Shown one piece after another: positions 16,831-23,013 of a DNA stretch of 23,787 nt. A program made the translations under genes and the position numbers. The notes beneath the pieces are model-generated. The model did not search any database. It saw nothing but the letters and a program-made list of their open reading frames with translations, and was not told where the DNA came from. The stretch lies in the NCBI GenBank assembly GCA_041653875.1, contig JBAZEM010000030.1, positions 1 to 23,787 of the forward strand, in the 5' to 3' direction. The DNA is from VSJD01 sp041653875. Lineage in GTDB: Bacteria > Verrucomicrobiota > Kiritimatiellia > JAAZAB01. How positions within the stretch are numbered: position 1 is the first letter of the stretch; each line of letters starts with the position of its first letter.

Positions 16831-16932
16831 GGCCACCGTCGCCGCATTACCCGGCGGTCGGGCCGACCGCCCTCTATGACCCACCGGCCACCGTCGCCGA
16901 ATCCCCGGCGGTCGGGCCGACCGCCCTCCATA
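16831..16932. repeat. Two REP units in tandem upstream of the RAYT gene
   Basis: Two 55-bp direct repeats each contain GGCCACCGTCGCCG and the 19-bp palindrome (16853-16871, 16908-16926), followed by CTCTAT or CTCCAT. The same palindrome lies on the other side of the RAYT gene. Confidence 0.82.
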
Positions 16933-17056
16933 AAAGGAAATCATCAATCGGAAATCATTGGAGGGAAAATAACGCCGTGGATATCCTTTGTTGCGAGCAC
17001 ATTAAATCCGTGAAACGTCTGCACACGACAACCGGCTCGCAAAGACAAACACCGGC
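16933..17056. other. Short intergenic region, no feature seen
   Basis: Between the REP units and the small gene at 17057 I see no gene, hairpin or tandem repeat. It should contain the 3' untranslated part of the nucleotidyltransferase operon. Confidence 0.4.
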
Positions 17057-17350
17057 CTACGACAGCAGAAACATAATCGCCCGACGCCGGGATAATGTCA
17101 AATGGGCCTCGTCAAGACATTCCAGCAGCCATTCCGCGGGAAACCGGCGCAGAATGGGCCAGGATGCTTTCCGAAGCGCCTCCATCGTGTACTTGCGCGC
17201 GACATCGGGATTGCGTAACAGCATCGGAAGCGCATCGGGCGTCGGGTGTTTCAAAAGCCCCGGAATGACGGGCACGTCAATGGTGGCGCCTGACGGCGCC
17301 ACACACGGCACGGTTCCCATGGCGGACGCAAAATAGTACGTCTTTTTCAT
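17057..17350 (-). CDS. Small protein of unknown function coupled to the AbiEii-like gene
   Basis: The 97-residue product of an ATG at 17350 overlaps the stop of the nucleotidyltransferase gene by four bases (ATGA), so the two are translated together. It begins MKKTYYFASAMGTVPC, has a proline-rich middle (IPGLLKHPTPDALPMLL) and a basic, helical C-terminal half ending RRRAIMFLLS. I do not recognise a family and no helix-turn-helix is obvious. In AbiE systems the antitoxin AbiEi precedes the toxin and has a winged helix; here the partner follows and lacks it. It could be an antitoxin, a DNA-binding accessory or an unrelated neighbour. Confidence 0.68.
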   Translation of the reverse strand: MKKTYYFASAMGTVPCVAPSGATIDVPVIPGLLKHPTPDALPMLLRNPDVARKYTMEALRKASWPILRRFPAEWLLECLDEAHLTLSRRRAIMFLLS

Positions 17351-18027
17351 CCGCCCGCGCCCGCCTTTCCAGCGGCGGCTTTCACCCACGCCAGGAGCCG
17401 ATCCCTGGCTATGGCCGCATCGGCGAACCTGACGTCCGCATAGGCCGCAAGGTCCTTCTCCAGCGCATTATCCGTCCACGCCAGAAGTCGTTCCGCCAGA
17501 GTTACGGCATCCTGCTCTGCAAGCAGGGCTTTTGCCTTTTCTTCCATGTCCGGATGTTTTTTCAGCAACGCGAAAATGTCCACGAGATCGCGCGCCTCGG
17601 CCCGCTCAACCACGCATTGTATTTTGTCGGCCAGGTACTTCGACACCGACACCCGGCGCATACGCGCCGCCGCACGGGAGAAAACAAGATCGCTATCCGG
17701 CACGTCCTCATAGTTGGCCCGAACCTCGATGGTAATGCGTTCGCCGCCGGGGAGTCTCAAAACGCCCTGAAATGCCGAACCGTATTCATCGGGCACTTGA
17801 ACGATTTCGAAGTTTTTCGCAAAAGTCTTTTGGATTTCCGCCAGGATTGGACGCACGTCTTGAAGCGCCTTGCAGGTGTGGAAATCCAGATCGAACGACT
17901 GACGATGGCGCAGGTCTTCCCCGGCAATGGCGGACGTGCCGGCCCAGTAGCACAACGATACAAGCCGCGGACACCGTTCCGCCAGAAGCCTGACTGCGTC
18001 CCGAATGATGTCTTCTTGTGCGGCCAT
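17347..18027 (-). CDS. AbiEii/AbiGii-like nucleotidyltransferase (putative toxin)
   Basis: The 226-residue protein matches the DUF1814/AbiEii class of the DNA polymerase beta superfamily: YWAGTSAIAGEDLRHRQSFDLDFHT has the glycine-rich GTS (30-32) and the D46-L-D48 metal-binding pair, preceded by the expected Ser. A later V-S-K-YLADKI and a basic helix fit the family's second domain. Members modify tRNA ends or otherwise stop growth as type IV toxins, often in phage defence; many remain uncharacterised. The ATG at 18027 is chosen because a GGAGG lies 12 nt upstream and the protein then begins like its relatives; the frame runs to 18129 without good support. A strong promoter precedes it. It is co-translated with the small gene downstream. 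Confidence 0.82.
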   Translation of the reverse strand: MAAQEDIIRDAVRLLAERCPRLVSLCYWAGTSAIAGEDLRHRQSFDLDFHTCKALQDVRPILAEIQKTFAKNFEIVQVPDEYGSAFQGVLRLPGGERITIEVRANYEDVPDSDLVFSRAAARMRRVSVSKYLADKIQCVVERAEARDLVDIFALLKKHPDMEEKAKALLAEQDAVTLAERLLAWTDNALEKDLAAYADVRFADAAIARDRLLAWVKAAAGKAGAGG

Positions 18028-18100
18028 TGGATGGATCATCCTCCGCGCTGTCCCGGGGCGGGGTGCGCCCACCCGTACAGTTTTCTTATTTTTGAGGGTT

Positions 18101-18129
18101 ATTATGCTCCTTTCGGCGCACAATTTCAA
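18101..18129 (-). promoter_or_regulatory. Predicted sigma70 promoter of the nucleotidyltransferase operon
   Basis: On the minus strand TTGAAA (18124-18129), a 17-bp spacer and CATAAT (18101-18106) match the consensus at five of six positions in each box. The predicted leader to the ATG at 18027 is about 65 nt. It also argues against the upstream in-frame start at 18129. Confidence 0.6.
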
Positions 18130-18224
18130 GACTTCTCATCCTCAGGCGACCTGTCCAATCCGGTGTCAATCCGTTATTTTTGTCCTCCGCTCCCGAAAAT
18201 CGGGAATCAGCAATCGGCAATTCC

Positions 18225-18325
18225 TCTATCCCCCATTTATCACAACACACCTGACCCGTTTCCCGGTTTATCCCCCGTTATCCCCCGTTTATCGCTCATT
18301 TATCCCCCATATCCCCCAGTTATCG
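18225..18325. repeat. TATCCCC-type degenerate repeat
   Basis: The region repeats TTATCCCCC(G/A) and TTATCGCTCA with a period of about 7-10 bp up to the stop codon of the membrane/helix-turn-helix gene. No gene is seen. Confidence 0.6.
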
Positions 18326-18326
18326 C

Positions 18327-19001
18327 TCACGGCAGAATATAATAGGTGGCCTTGCGCTCCCCCATGCGCCGGATCAGGCCTTTGGCCGTCATATCGGCCA
18401 GCAATCGGTTTGCCGACGTATCGGATACCTGGAACCGGGCCGCCACATCCCGATTTGTTACTTTCCCTGCCGCCTTGATCATCTCCAGGATTTCCGTCTG
18501 CCGCCCTCCGTCGTCTGGCGTCTGGCATCCGTCGTCAGTCTGTCGCTTAGCGTAGATATATTTCGAGGCGCGCGACCCAAAAAATATACCCAACACCTGG
18601 AGCACAACCTTGCTGAGTTCGCCCGGCATCGTAAAGTCAACCCGGAAACTGTGCAACAGGAAGGCCGCCAGAAAAAAGATCATCCAGAGATAGACAAACA
18701 AGGCGCCCTTGCGCGAAGGCTGATCGCCAACCGCCCAACGCCGGATTTCCTTGTCGGCCGCATAGGCCCCCACCAGAGCGATATAGACCGGCATCATCCC
18801 CGCCGGAACCACAAACGCCCCGCGCAGGACAAACTCCGCCGCCATCAGCCCCAGATAGGCCACGGTGTAAAGCGCCAGGAGCGGAAACAGGATCGAGACT
18901 TCATTGAACGGCGGCCTGCCCTGCGAAGTGCCTTGACGTAGAAGGGGACGCGGCTCCGATGGCGATATATCCAGGTTCACGTCGGATGATTGTGGTTCCA
19001 A
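18327..19001 (-). CDS. Membrane protein with C-terminal winged-helix DNA-binding domain
   Basis: The 224-residue protein has a polar N-terminus, three or four membrane helices between about residues 35 and 145, and a final 60-residue domain (EILEMIKAAGKVTNRDVAARFQ, then NRLLADMTAKGLIRR) that reads as a winged helix-turn-helix of DeoR/MarR type. The two parts are joined by RQTDDGCQTPDDGGRQT, encoded by GTCCGTC-type repeat (about 18505-18545). The start is a TTG at 19001 with AAGGAGG 7 nt upstream, the strongest ribosome binding site nearby. A membrane-anchored regulator is likely, but its targets are unknown. The repeat may have joined two domains or lengthened an existing linker. Confidence 0.72.
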   Translation of the reverse strand: MEPQSSDVNLDISPSEPRPLLRQGTSQGRPPFNEVSILFPLLALYTVAYLGLMAAEFVLRGAFVVPAGMMPVYIALVGAYAADKEIRRWAVGDQPSRKGALFVYLWMIFFLAAFLLHSFRVDFTMPGELSKVVLQVLGIFFGSRASKYIYAKRQTDDGCQTPDDGGRQTEILEMIKAAGKVTNRDVAARFQVSDTSANRLLADMTAKGLIRRMGERKATYYILP

Positions 19002-19092
19002 GGATTACCCTCCTTAATTTTAGTTTCCGATCTGTTTCTTTGTGACTGCCTCCGGAATCGCTTCGATCTTCATTGTAGCCGCGGACGAAAGA

Positions 19093-20508
19093 TCATCCCA
19101 ATCGGTCAAAGGGGCTTTTGACCGATACCCCGGGTTTGTTGAGCACGTGCGTATAGATCATCGTCGTCTCCACGTTCATATGCCCCAGCAGTTCCTGCAC
19201 GGTGCGGATATCGTGCCCCGCCGCCAGCAAATGCGTGGCAAAGGAATGCCTGAGCACATGGGGCGTGACGCGCTTGGATAACCCCGCGTCTTGCGCGGCC
19301 CGGCGCACGGCCGTTTGGTAAGCGCCCTCCAACACATGATGCCGCCGGCGCAGTCCACTGCGGGGATCGGTCGAAAGTTCCCGCGATGGAAATATCCACT
19401 GCCATTCCCAACGCTCGCCCGCTTTCGGAATCTTGTGCTCCACCGGCGGCGGCAGCCACACTCCCGCCACCCCCGCGGCGCGATCCCGCTCGAACCCTTC
19501 GCGCAAAGACAGCAGGTTCGTCGCCAGCGCGGCCTTCAAACCATCCGGCAGGACCGTTACGCGATCCTTGCCGCCCTTGCCGGAGCGTACGGTGACGATG
19601 CCGCGTTCCAAGTCCAAATCCTGGACCCGCAGCCGAATCAACTCCATAATGCGCAGACCGGCGCCGTATTGCAGTTGAGCCATCAAGCGCGCCATGCCGC
19701 GCAGATGCTCGAACAGCCGCCGCAACTCATCGGGCGCAAGCACTTCCGGCACGCGTTGGGCGCGGCGGGAGGGCGTATAGTCGCTCACATTGCCGGGTTC
19801 GCGCCCCAACACCTCCCGGAAAAGAAAGATCAACGCATTGAGCGCCTGGCGTTGCGTGGAAGCCGCCACCGCCCGATCAACAGCCAGGTGACTGAGAAAA
19901 TCCTTCAAATCCTCGTCCGTGGCGCCATCCATGGGTCGCGCTCCCAGCCAAGCGGCAAACCGCCACGCCCAATCCCGATAGGTGACCTCCGTCCGCCACT
20001 GATATTGCCCCACCCGCAATCGCTCGACCAGCCGGCGCTCCCAAGGCGTCGTGCCCGTATCCGCCTTTTCCGGATGAATCGGCGAAGCCTGCTCCTCAAT
20101 GCCGTCCTCCGTCGTCTGCCGTCCGTCGTCCGTCATTAGACATTGGACGTTGGGCGTCCCGCGAAACGCGGGATAAATTGAGCGCTTGCCACGCGCTGCG
20201 CGTGGTTGGACGTTTGCGTTGTCTTCCGCCTTTAGTCTTCCTCCGTCCTCCGTCCTCCTCCGTGCCGCCAGAAAGAACCACCGCAAAGCATCCCGGTCAA
20301 GATGATCCGTCACCCCTTTTACCTCGCCGGACTCGACATAGGCCTTGGCTGAGGCGACCGAGGCGCGCTCGCGCCGTTCCTTGAGGTGGTGGAGATACGC
20401 CACAATACAGCGCCGATACCGTTCGCGTGTCGCAGGATCGAAAGATTCACCCGCCAGCACCGTGCTCCACTCCGCAAAAGAAACCGGACTATGATCAATG
20501 TCAGCCAT
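19093..20508 (-). CDS. intI: Integron integrase IntI with N-terminal extension and repeat insertion
   Basis: This site-specific tyrosine recombinase integrates and excises cassettes at attI and attC. Numbering is from the ATG at 20508, preferred for AGGTGG 6 nt upstream. Catalytic residues are R286, K311, H417, R420, H443 and Y452. Their spacing (25, 131, 23 and 9 residues for R-K, R-H, R-H and H-Y) equals that of IntI1 as I recall it (R146, K171, H277, R280, H303, Y312). The integron-specific patch is present at about 366-391 (EWQWIFPSRELSTDPRSG then RRRHH). The 471 residues exceed the 337 of IntI1. Residues 1-83 form an extra helical N-terminal region, and about 84-141 are a repeat-derived insertion ahead of the core-binding domain. 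The patch and all catalytic residues being intact suggests it can be active. Confidence 0.94.
   Translation of the reverse strand: MADIDHSPVSFAEWSTVLAGESFDPATRERYRRCIVAYLHHLKERRERASVASAKAYVESGEVKGVTDHLDRDALRWFFLAARRRTEDGGRLKAEDNANVQPRAARGKRSIYPAFRGTPNVQCLMTDDGRQTTEDGIEEQASPIHPEKADTGTTPWERRLVERLRVGQYQWRTEVTYRDWAWRFAAWLGARPMDGATDEDLKDFLSHLAVDRAVAASTQRQALNALIFLFREVLGREPGNVSDYTPSRRAQRVPEVLAPDELRRLFEHLRGMARLMAQLQYGAGLRIMELIRLRVQDLDLERGIVTVRSGKGGKDRVTVLPDGLKAALATNLLSLREGFERDRAAGVAGVWLPPPVEHKIPKAGERWEWQWIFPSRELSTDPRSGLRRRHHVLEGAYQTAVRRAAQDAGLSKRVTPHVLRHSFATHLLAAGHDIRTVQELLGHMNVETTMIYTHVLNKPGVSVKSPFDRLG
20092..20265. repeat. Heptamers and palindromes inserted in frame in intI
   Basis: GTCCGTC heptamers (20101-20135), GACGTTGGGCGTC, two perfect palindromes (CCCGCG-AAA-CGCGGG at 20158-20172 and CCACGCGC-T-GCGCGTGG at 20189-20205) and CTCCGTC heptamers lie between codons for the extra N-terminal region and the core-binding domain. 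The block is open on the intI strand. Confidence 0.82.
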
Positions 20509-20544
20509 CGTCATCCACCTCGCCAATTGTTGATTAACTATTAA

Positions 20545-20572
20545 AGCATAACATCAATACACGCCAAGTCAA
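20545..20572 (-). promoter_or_regulatory. Predicted intI promoter
   Basis: On the minus strand TTGACT (20567-20572), a 16-bp spacer and TATGCT (20545-20550) lie about 40 bp before the intI start. I see no clear LexA box beside it, so SOS control cannot be claimed. Confidence 0.6.
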
Positions 20573-20770
20573 TACATCAACCCAATTTATAGATAAGAAA
20601 ATAACAAACCGACACATCCGGCCTGACAATGCATTTAATGTTGTCGGCTAATGAGATGCAACTCCAGAAATAACTTTTATTTTATTCTTTACAATGGCAT
20701 TCATGCGAACTACGTTAATGCCACAGTTATCGAAACGCGTGAAGAACTAAAGGTCAACCAACTGTTGGAG
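20573..20770. other. attI and array leader region
   Basis: The first cassette begins after G20764: GTTGGAG (20764-20770) is the recombination triplet site, and counting 361 bp from 20765 reaches exactly the attC boundary at 21125. The sequence to its left (GGTCAACCAACT) is not an attC, so it should be attI. CCAACTGTTGG forms an inverted pair across the crossover, as expected for two integrase-binding boxes. Extents of further binding sites cannot be set by eye. Confidence 0.6.
20688..20716 (+). promoter_or_regulatory. Candidate cassette promoter Pc
   Basis: TTTACA (20688-20693), a 17-bp spacer and TACGTT (20711-20716) point into the array, with a predicted start about 40 bp before the first cassette. 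The -35 box is good and the -10 box weak. The position between intI and cassette 1 is right for Pc. Confidence 0.4.
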
Positions 20771-20815
20771 GAAACGATAACTAAATTCACGACAAAACCA
20801 AACATAAGGAGCCAA

Positions 20816-21055
20816 ATGGAAACGAACGAACGGATCGCCAGTCTCCAGGCAGCAAATGCGAAACTCCAGGTACAAGGTGCTCAACTTCAGACGCATGTTG
20901 CTCAACTTCAAGCAGAGAAACTGAAACTTAAGGAAGAAAATCTGAAACTTAAGGAAAAAAACCTGAAACTTCAGCAACGTATTGCTGATCTTGAGGCCCC
21001 AAAAAATCTGCATCCTTTTGATCTCAAGCAAAACCTTTTCGCTAATCGGGATTGA
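20816..21055 (+). CDS. Cassette A1: 79-residue coiled-coil protein
   Basis: The start at 20816 has AAGGAG 4 nt upstream; an ATG at 20651 in the same frame would read through attI and has no ribosome binding site. The product is almost wholly a heptad-repeat coiled coil (IASLQAANAKLQVQ, then LKLKEEN LKLKEKN LKLQQRI) built from 21-bp DNA repeats, followed by a short conserved end (APKNLHPFDLKQNLFANRD). It has no signal peptide or membrane segment, so it is probably a small oligomerising cytoplasmic protein. No family is recognised. It differs at two residues from the copy at 22030. The A+T content is higher than in the flanking chromosome, as is usual for acquired cassettes. Confidence 0.75.
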   Translation: METNERIASLQAANAKLQVQGAQLQTHVAQLQAEKLKLKEENLKLKEKNLKLQQRIADLEAPKNLHPFDLKQNLFANRD

Positions 21056-21074
21056 TAATTTCATAATTTAAGAC

Positions 21075-21131
21075 CTCCAACCAGCGCATTCAGCATATCG
21101 CTATCGCTCGTGCTGATGCTCATCGTTGGCT
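21075..21131 (+). other. attC of cassette A1
   Basis: R'' CTCCAAC (21075-21081) is the complement of this cassette's own start, G/TTGGAG. The L boxes CATTCAGCA and TGCTGATG pair with one unpaired T, the expected extrahelical base. R' is GTTGGCT. Confidence 0.9.
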
Positions 21132-21198
21132 AAAAACAAAAAAGAACAAAAACAACCCCGGAAAAATTCCTATAATTGCCCCCAAAAGGATATTACCT

Positions 21199-21591
21199 AT
21201 GCAAGGGTGCCTTTCTGTAATTGATTTTTTGGACAAACACGCCTCACTTTGCGTGGCTCTGGTGTCTGTAATATCAATGTTTGTGTCAGCCGGAATTGCT
21301 ATTGTTGTCGCCTTGGTTTTGCGTAAATCAGAAGAATTAAGATCACGGTCGCAAATTGCGGTACAAATAGGAATTGAGGCTGCCAAACGAAGTTTTGAAT
21401 TAGGAAAAATAGCAATGGATCGAGGAGCGAAGGCAACATTCATACCGACCGAGGTATGGATATTGTCGGCCATTAAATTAGCCGAATTGCTGATGATAAA
21501 AAAGATCGATACAAAAACAGCCAAAATAAAATTAGAGGAAAACATAAAATTCTCCAAAGAAATGTTAAAGACCATCGAACAAAACCAATAA
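21199..21591 (+). CDS. Cassette B: 130-residue protein with one N-terminal membrane helix
   Basis: The ATG at 21199 follows AAGGA with 8-nt spacing, and an exact TATAAT at 21171 could be part of a cassette promoter, although no good -35 box is seen. One strong membrane helix covers about residues 15-41 (CVALVSVISMFVSAGIAIVVALVL). The rest is a charged, largely helical cytoplasmic tail (RKSEELRSRSQIAVQIGIEA, LEENIKFSKEMLKTIEQNQ) with coiled-coil character. No family is recognised. The stop codon overlaps the attC by one base. The gene is A+T rich compared with the chromosome, suggesting transfer. Confidence 0.78.
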   Translation: MQGCLSVIDFLDKHASLCVALVSVISMFVSAGIAIVVALVLRKSEELRSRSQIAVQIGIEAAKRSFELGKIAMDRGAKATFIPTEVWILSAIKLAELLMIKKIDTKTAKIKLEENIKFSKEMLKTIEQNQ

Positions 21592-21647
21592 GCCAACCAT
21601 CGGTTGCACGCTATCGCTTACGCTCAGCGTGAACCGTCACGTTCGAT
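21591..21647 (+). other. attC of cassette B
   Basis: R'' AGCCAAC (21591-21597) complements this cassette's start G/TTGGCT. CGGTTGCACGC and GCGTGAACCG pair with one extra G; R' is GTTCGAT. Confidence 0.9.
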
Positions 21648-21978
21648 TAAGAAAAATAGGGAGGCGCGTGCCTCTCCGTAACAGAATAACCTTCCAAAGC
21701 CGCAAGGCAGAAAGGAGATTATCATGCGTAAGATCATTTCTTACGTTCTGATACGGCGGCGCGTCCCGAAGTTCAGTACCTTCTGTTGCCACAGGAGACC
21801 ATTCCTGTCGTAATAAAGGAAGACTACTGCACCAAGGGGGCAAGCGAATACCGGCGAAAAGTGATGGTAACACGTCGCCGGAACACTATTCGGCGCGCCT
21901 CCCGTTATTCAAAATAGATCAAAGAACTATCGAACCAGCGCATTCAGCATATCGCTATCGCTCATGCTGATGCTATCG
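21642..21978 (+). other. Cassette C1: 337-bp cassette with strong inverted repeats, possible structured RNA
   Basis: The start GGGAGGCGCG (21660-21669) and end CGCGCCTCCC are a perfect 10-bp complement flanked by AATA and TTATT, so a transcript could close into one large stem. Inside are GCC-GCAA-GGC with a GNRA tetraloop, nested in CCTT/AAGG that would bury the AGGAG, then CGTAAG/CTTACG, and CCGGCGA/TCGCCGG inside GAATA/TATTC. No long gene fits on either strand. The 78-codon minus-strand frame starts at a GTG without a ribosome binding site. Confidence 0.5.
21724..21917 (+). pseudogene. Cassette C1 small reading frame, probably frame-broken (or not coding)
   Basis: An ATG with AGGAG 6 nt upstream opens a 29-codon frame that stops at 21813 (MRKIISYVLIRRRVPKF...). 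In the -1 frame a longer stretch stays open from 21732 to a TAG at 21917 and reads like protein (EVQYLLLPQETIPVVIKEDY, then CTKGASEYRRK and a basic tail). Joining the two needs one single-base shift around 21760-21775; no classic slippery heptamer is visible there. So this is a broken small gene, a frameshifted gene, or a chance frame over a structured RNA. The same sequence occurs in C2 and C3. Confidence 0.4.
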
Positions 21979-21984
21979 TTGGAG
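21929..21984 (+). other. attC of cassette C1
   Basis: R'' ATCGAAC (21929-21935) complements this cassette's start G/TTCGAT. The L boxes CATTCAGCA and TGCTGATG are nearly those of cassette A; R' is GTTGGAG. Confidence 0.9.
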
Positions 21985-22029
21985 GAAACGATAGCTAAAT
22001 TCACGACAAAACCAAACATAAGGAGCCAA

Positions 22030-22269
22030 ATGGAAACGAATGAACGGATCGCCAGTCTCCAAGCAGATAATGCGAAACTCCAGGTACAAGTTGCTCAACT
22101 TCAGACGCATGTTGCTCAACTTCAAGCAGAGAAACTCAAACTTAAGGAAGAAAATCTGAAACTTAAGGAAAAAAATCTGAAACTTCAGCAACGTATTGCT
22201 GATCTTGAGGCCCCAAAAAATCTGCATCCTTTTGATCTCAAGCAAAACCTTTTCGCTAATCGGGATTGA
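22030..22269 (+). CDS. Cassette A2: second copy of the 79-residue coiled-coil protein
   Basis: Same length, ribosome binding site and 361-bp cassette as A1. The product differs only at residue 13 (D for A) and residue 21 (V for G), both within the coiled coil. The V restores a hydrophobic heptad position that is glycine in A1, so A2 looks like the better-formed version. The unchanged C-terminus (DLKQNLFANRD) and start support a real protein kept by selection, although recent duplication would explain it too. Confidence 0.75.
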   Translation: METNERIASLQADNAKLQVQVAQLQTHVAQLQAEKLKLKEENLKLKEKNLKLQQRIADLEAPKNLHPFDLKQNLFANRD

Positions 22270-22288
22270 TAATTTCATAATTTAAGAC

Positions 22289-22345
22289 CTCCAACCAGCG
22301 CATTCAGCATATCGCTATCGCTCGTGCTGATGCTCATCGTTCGAT
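22289..22345 (+). other. attC of cassette A2
   Basis: R'' CTCCAAC (22289-22295) complements the cassette start G/TTGGAG; its core is the same as in the attC of A1. R' is GTTCGAT. Confidence 0.9.
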
Positions 22346-22676
22346 TAAGAAAAATAGGGAGGCGCGTGCCTCTCCGTAACAGAATAACCTTCCAAAGCCG
22401 CAAGGCAGAAAGGAGATTATCATGCGTAAGATCATTTCTTACGTTCTGATACGGCGGCGCGTCCCGAAGTTCAGTACCTTCTGTTGCCACAGGAGACCAT
22501 TCCTGTCGTAATAAAGGAAGACTACTGCACCAAGGGGGCAAGCGAATACCGGCGAAAAGTGATGGTAACACGTCGCCGGAACACTATTCGGCGCGCCTCC
22601 CGTTATTCAAAATAGATCAAAGAACTATCGAACCAGCGCATTCAGCATATCGCTATCGCTCATGCTGATGCTATCG
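22340..22676 (+). other. Cassette C2: second 337-bp copy of cassette C
   Basis: It matches cassette C1 throughout by eye, including the terminal inverted repeats and the hairpins. It follows A2 and directly precedes C3. Confidence 0.85.
22422..22615 (+). pseudogene. Cassette C2 small reading frame (copy of C1)
   Basis: Same 29-codon frame (22422-22511, AGGAG upstream) and the same -1-frame continuation to 22615 as in C1. I found no base difference, so the frame break is shared rather than independent. Confidence 0.4.
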
Positions 22677-22682
22677 TTCGAT
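22627..22682 (+). other. attC of cassette C2
   Basis: R'' ATCGAAC (22627-22633) complements the cassette start; same core as C1. R' is GTTCGAT. Confidence 0.9.
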
Positions 22683-23013
22683 TAAGAAAAATAGGGAGGC
22701 GCGTGCCTCTCCGTAACAGAATAACCTTCCAAAGCCGCAAGGCAGAAAGGAGATTATCATGCGTAAGATCATTTCTTACGTTCTGATACGGCGGCGCGTC
22801 CCGAAGTTCAGTACCTTCTGTTGCCACAGGAGACCATTCCTGTCGTAATAAAGGAAGACTACTGCACCAAGGGGGCAAGCGAATACCGGCGAAAAGTGAT
22901 GGTAACACGTCGCCGGAACACTATTCGGCGCGCCTCCCGTTATTCAAAATAGATCAAAGAACTATCGAACCAGCGCATTCAGCATATCGCTATCGCTCAT
23001 GCTGATGCTATCG
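22677..23013 (+). other. Cassette C3: third 337-bp copy of cassette C
   Basis: It matches C1 and C2 by eye and sits in direct tandem with C2. Only the R' junction with the next cassette differs. Confidence 0.85.
22759..22952 (+). pseudogene. Cassette C3 small reading frame (copy of C1)
   Basis: Same 29-codon frame (22759-22848) and the same -1-frame continuation to 22952 as in C1 and C2. Confidence 0.4.

Larger units (their letters stand above)
16266..16932 (-). mobile_element. RAYT transposase gene flanked by REP palindromes
   Basis: A REP-associated tyrosine transposase gene (16317-16802) has one copy of the 19-bp palindrome GGCGGTCGGGCCGACCGCC on its hypF side (16266-16284) and two on the other side (16853-16871 and 16908-16926). 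The two upstream copies lie in a 55-bp direct repeat that includes CCACCGTCGCCG. This matches the known RAYT/REP arrangement, where the enzyme spreads palindromes flanking its own gene. It adjoins the 5' end of hypF. Confidence 0.75.

Noticed and set aside
20651..20815. N-terminal extension of the A1 coiled-coil gene through the leader
   Set aside because: It would start outside the cassette, and the ATG at 20816 has a proper ribosome binding site conserved in A2.
22275..22571. Minus-strand 78- to 98-codon frames in each C cassette (MLPSLFAGIRLPPW...)
   Set aside because: Start is a GTG without ribosome binding site, the orientation is opposite to all other cassette genes, and the frame of the second copy runs on into attC sequence.
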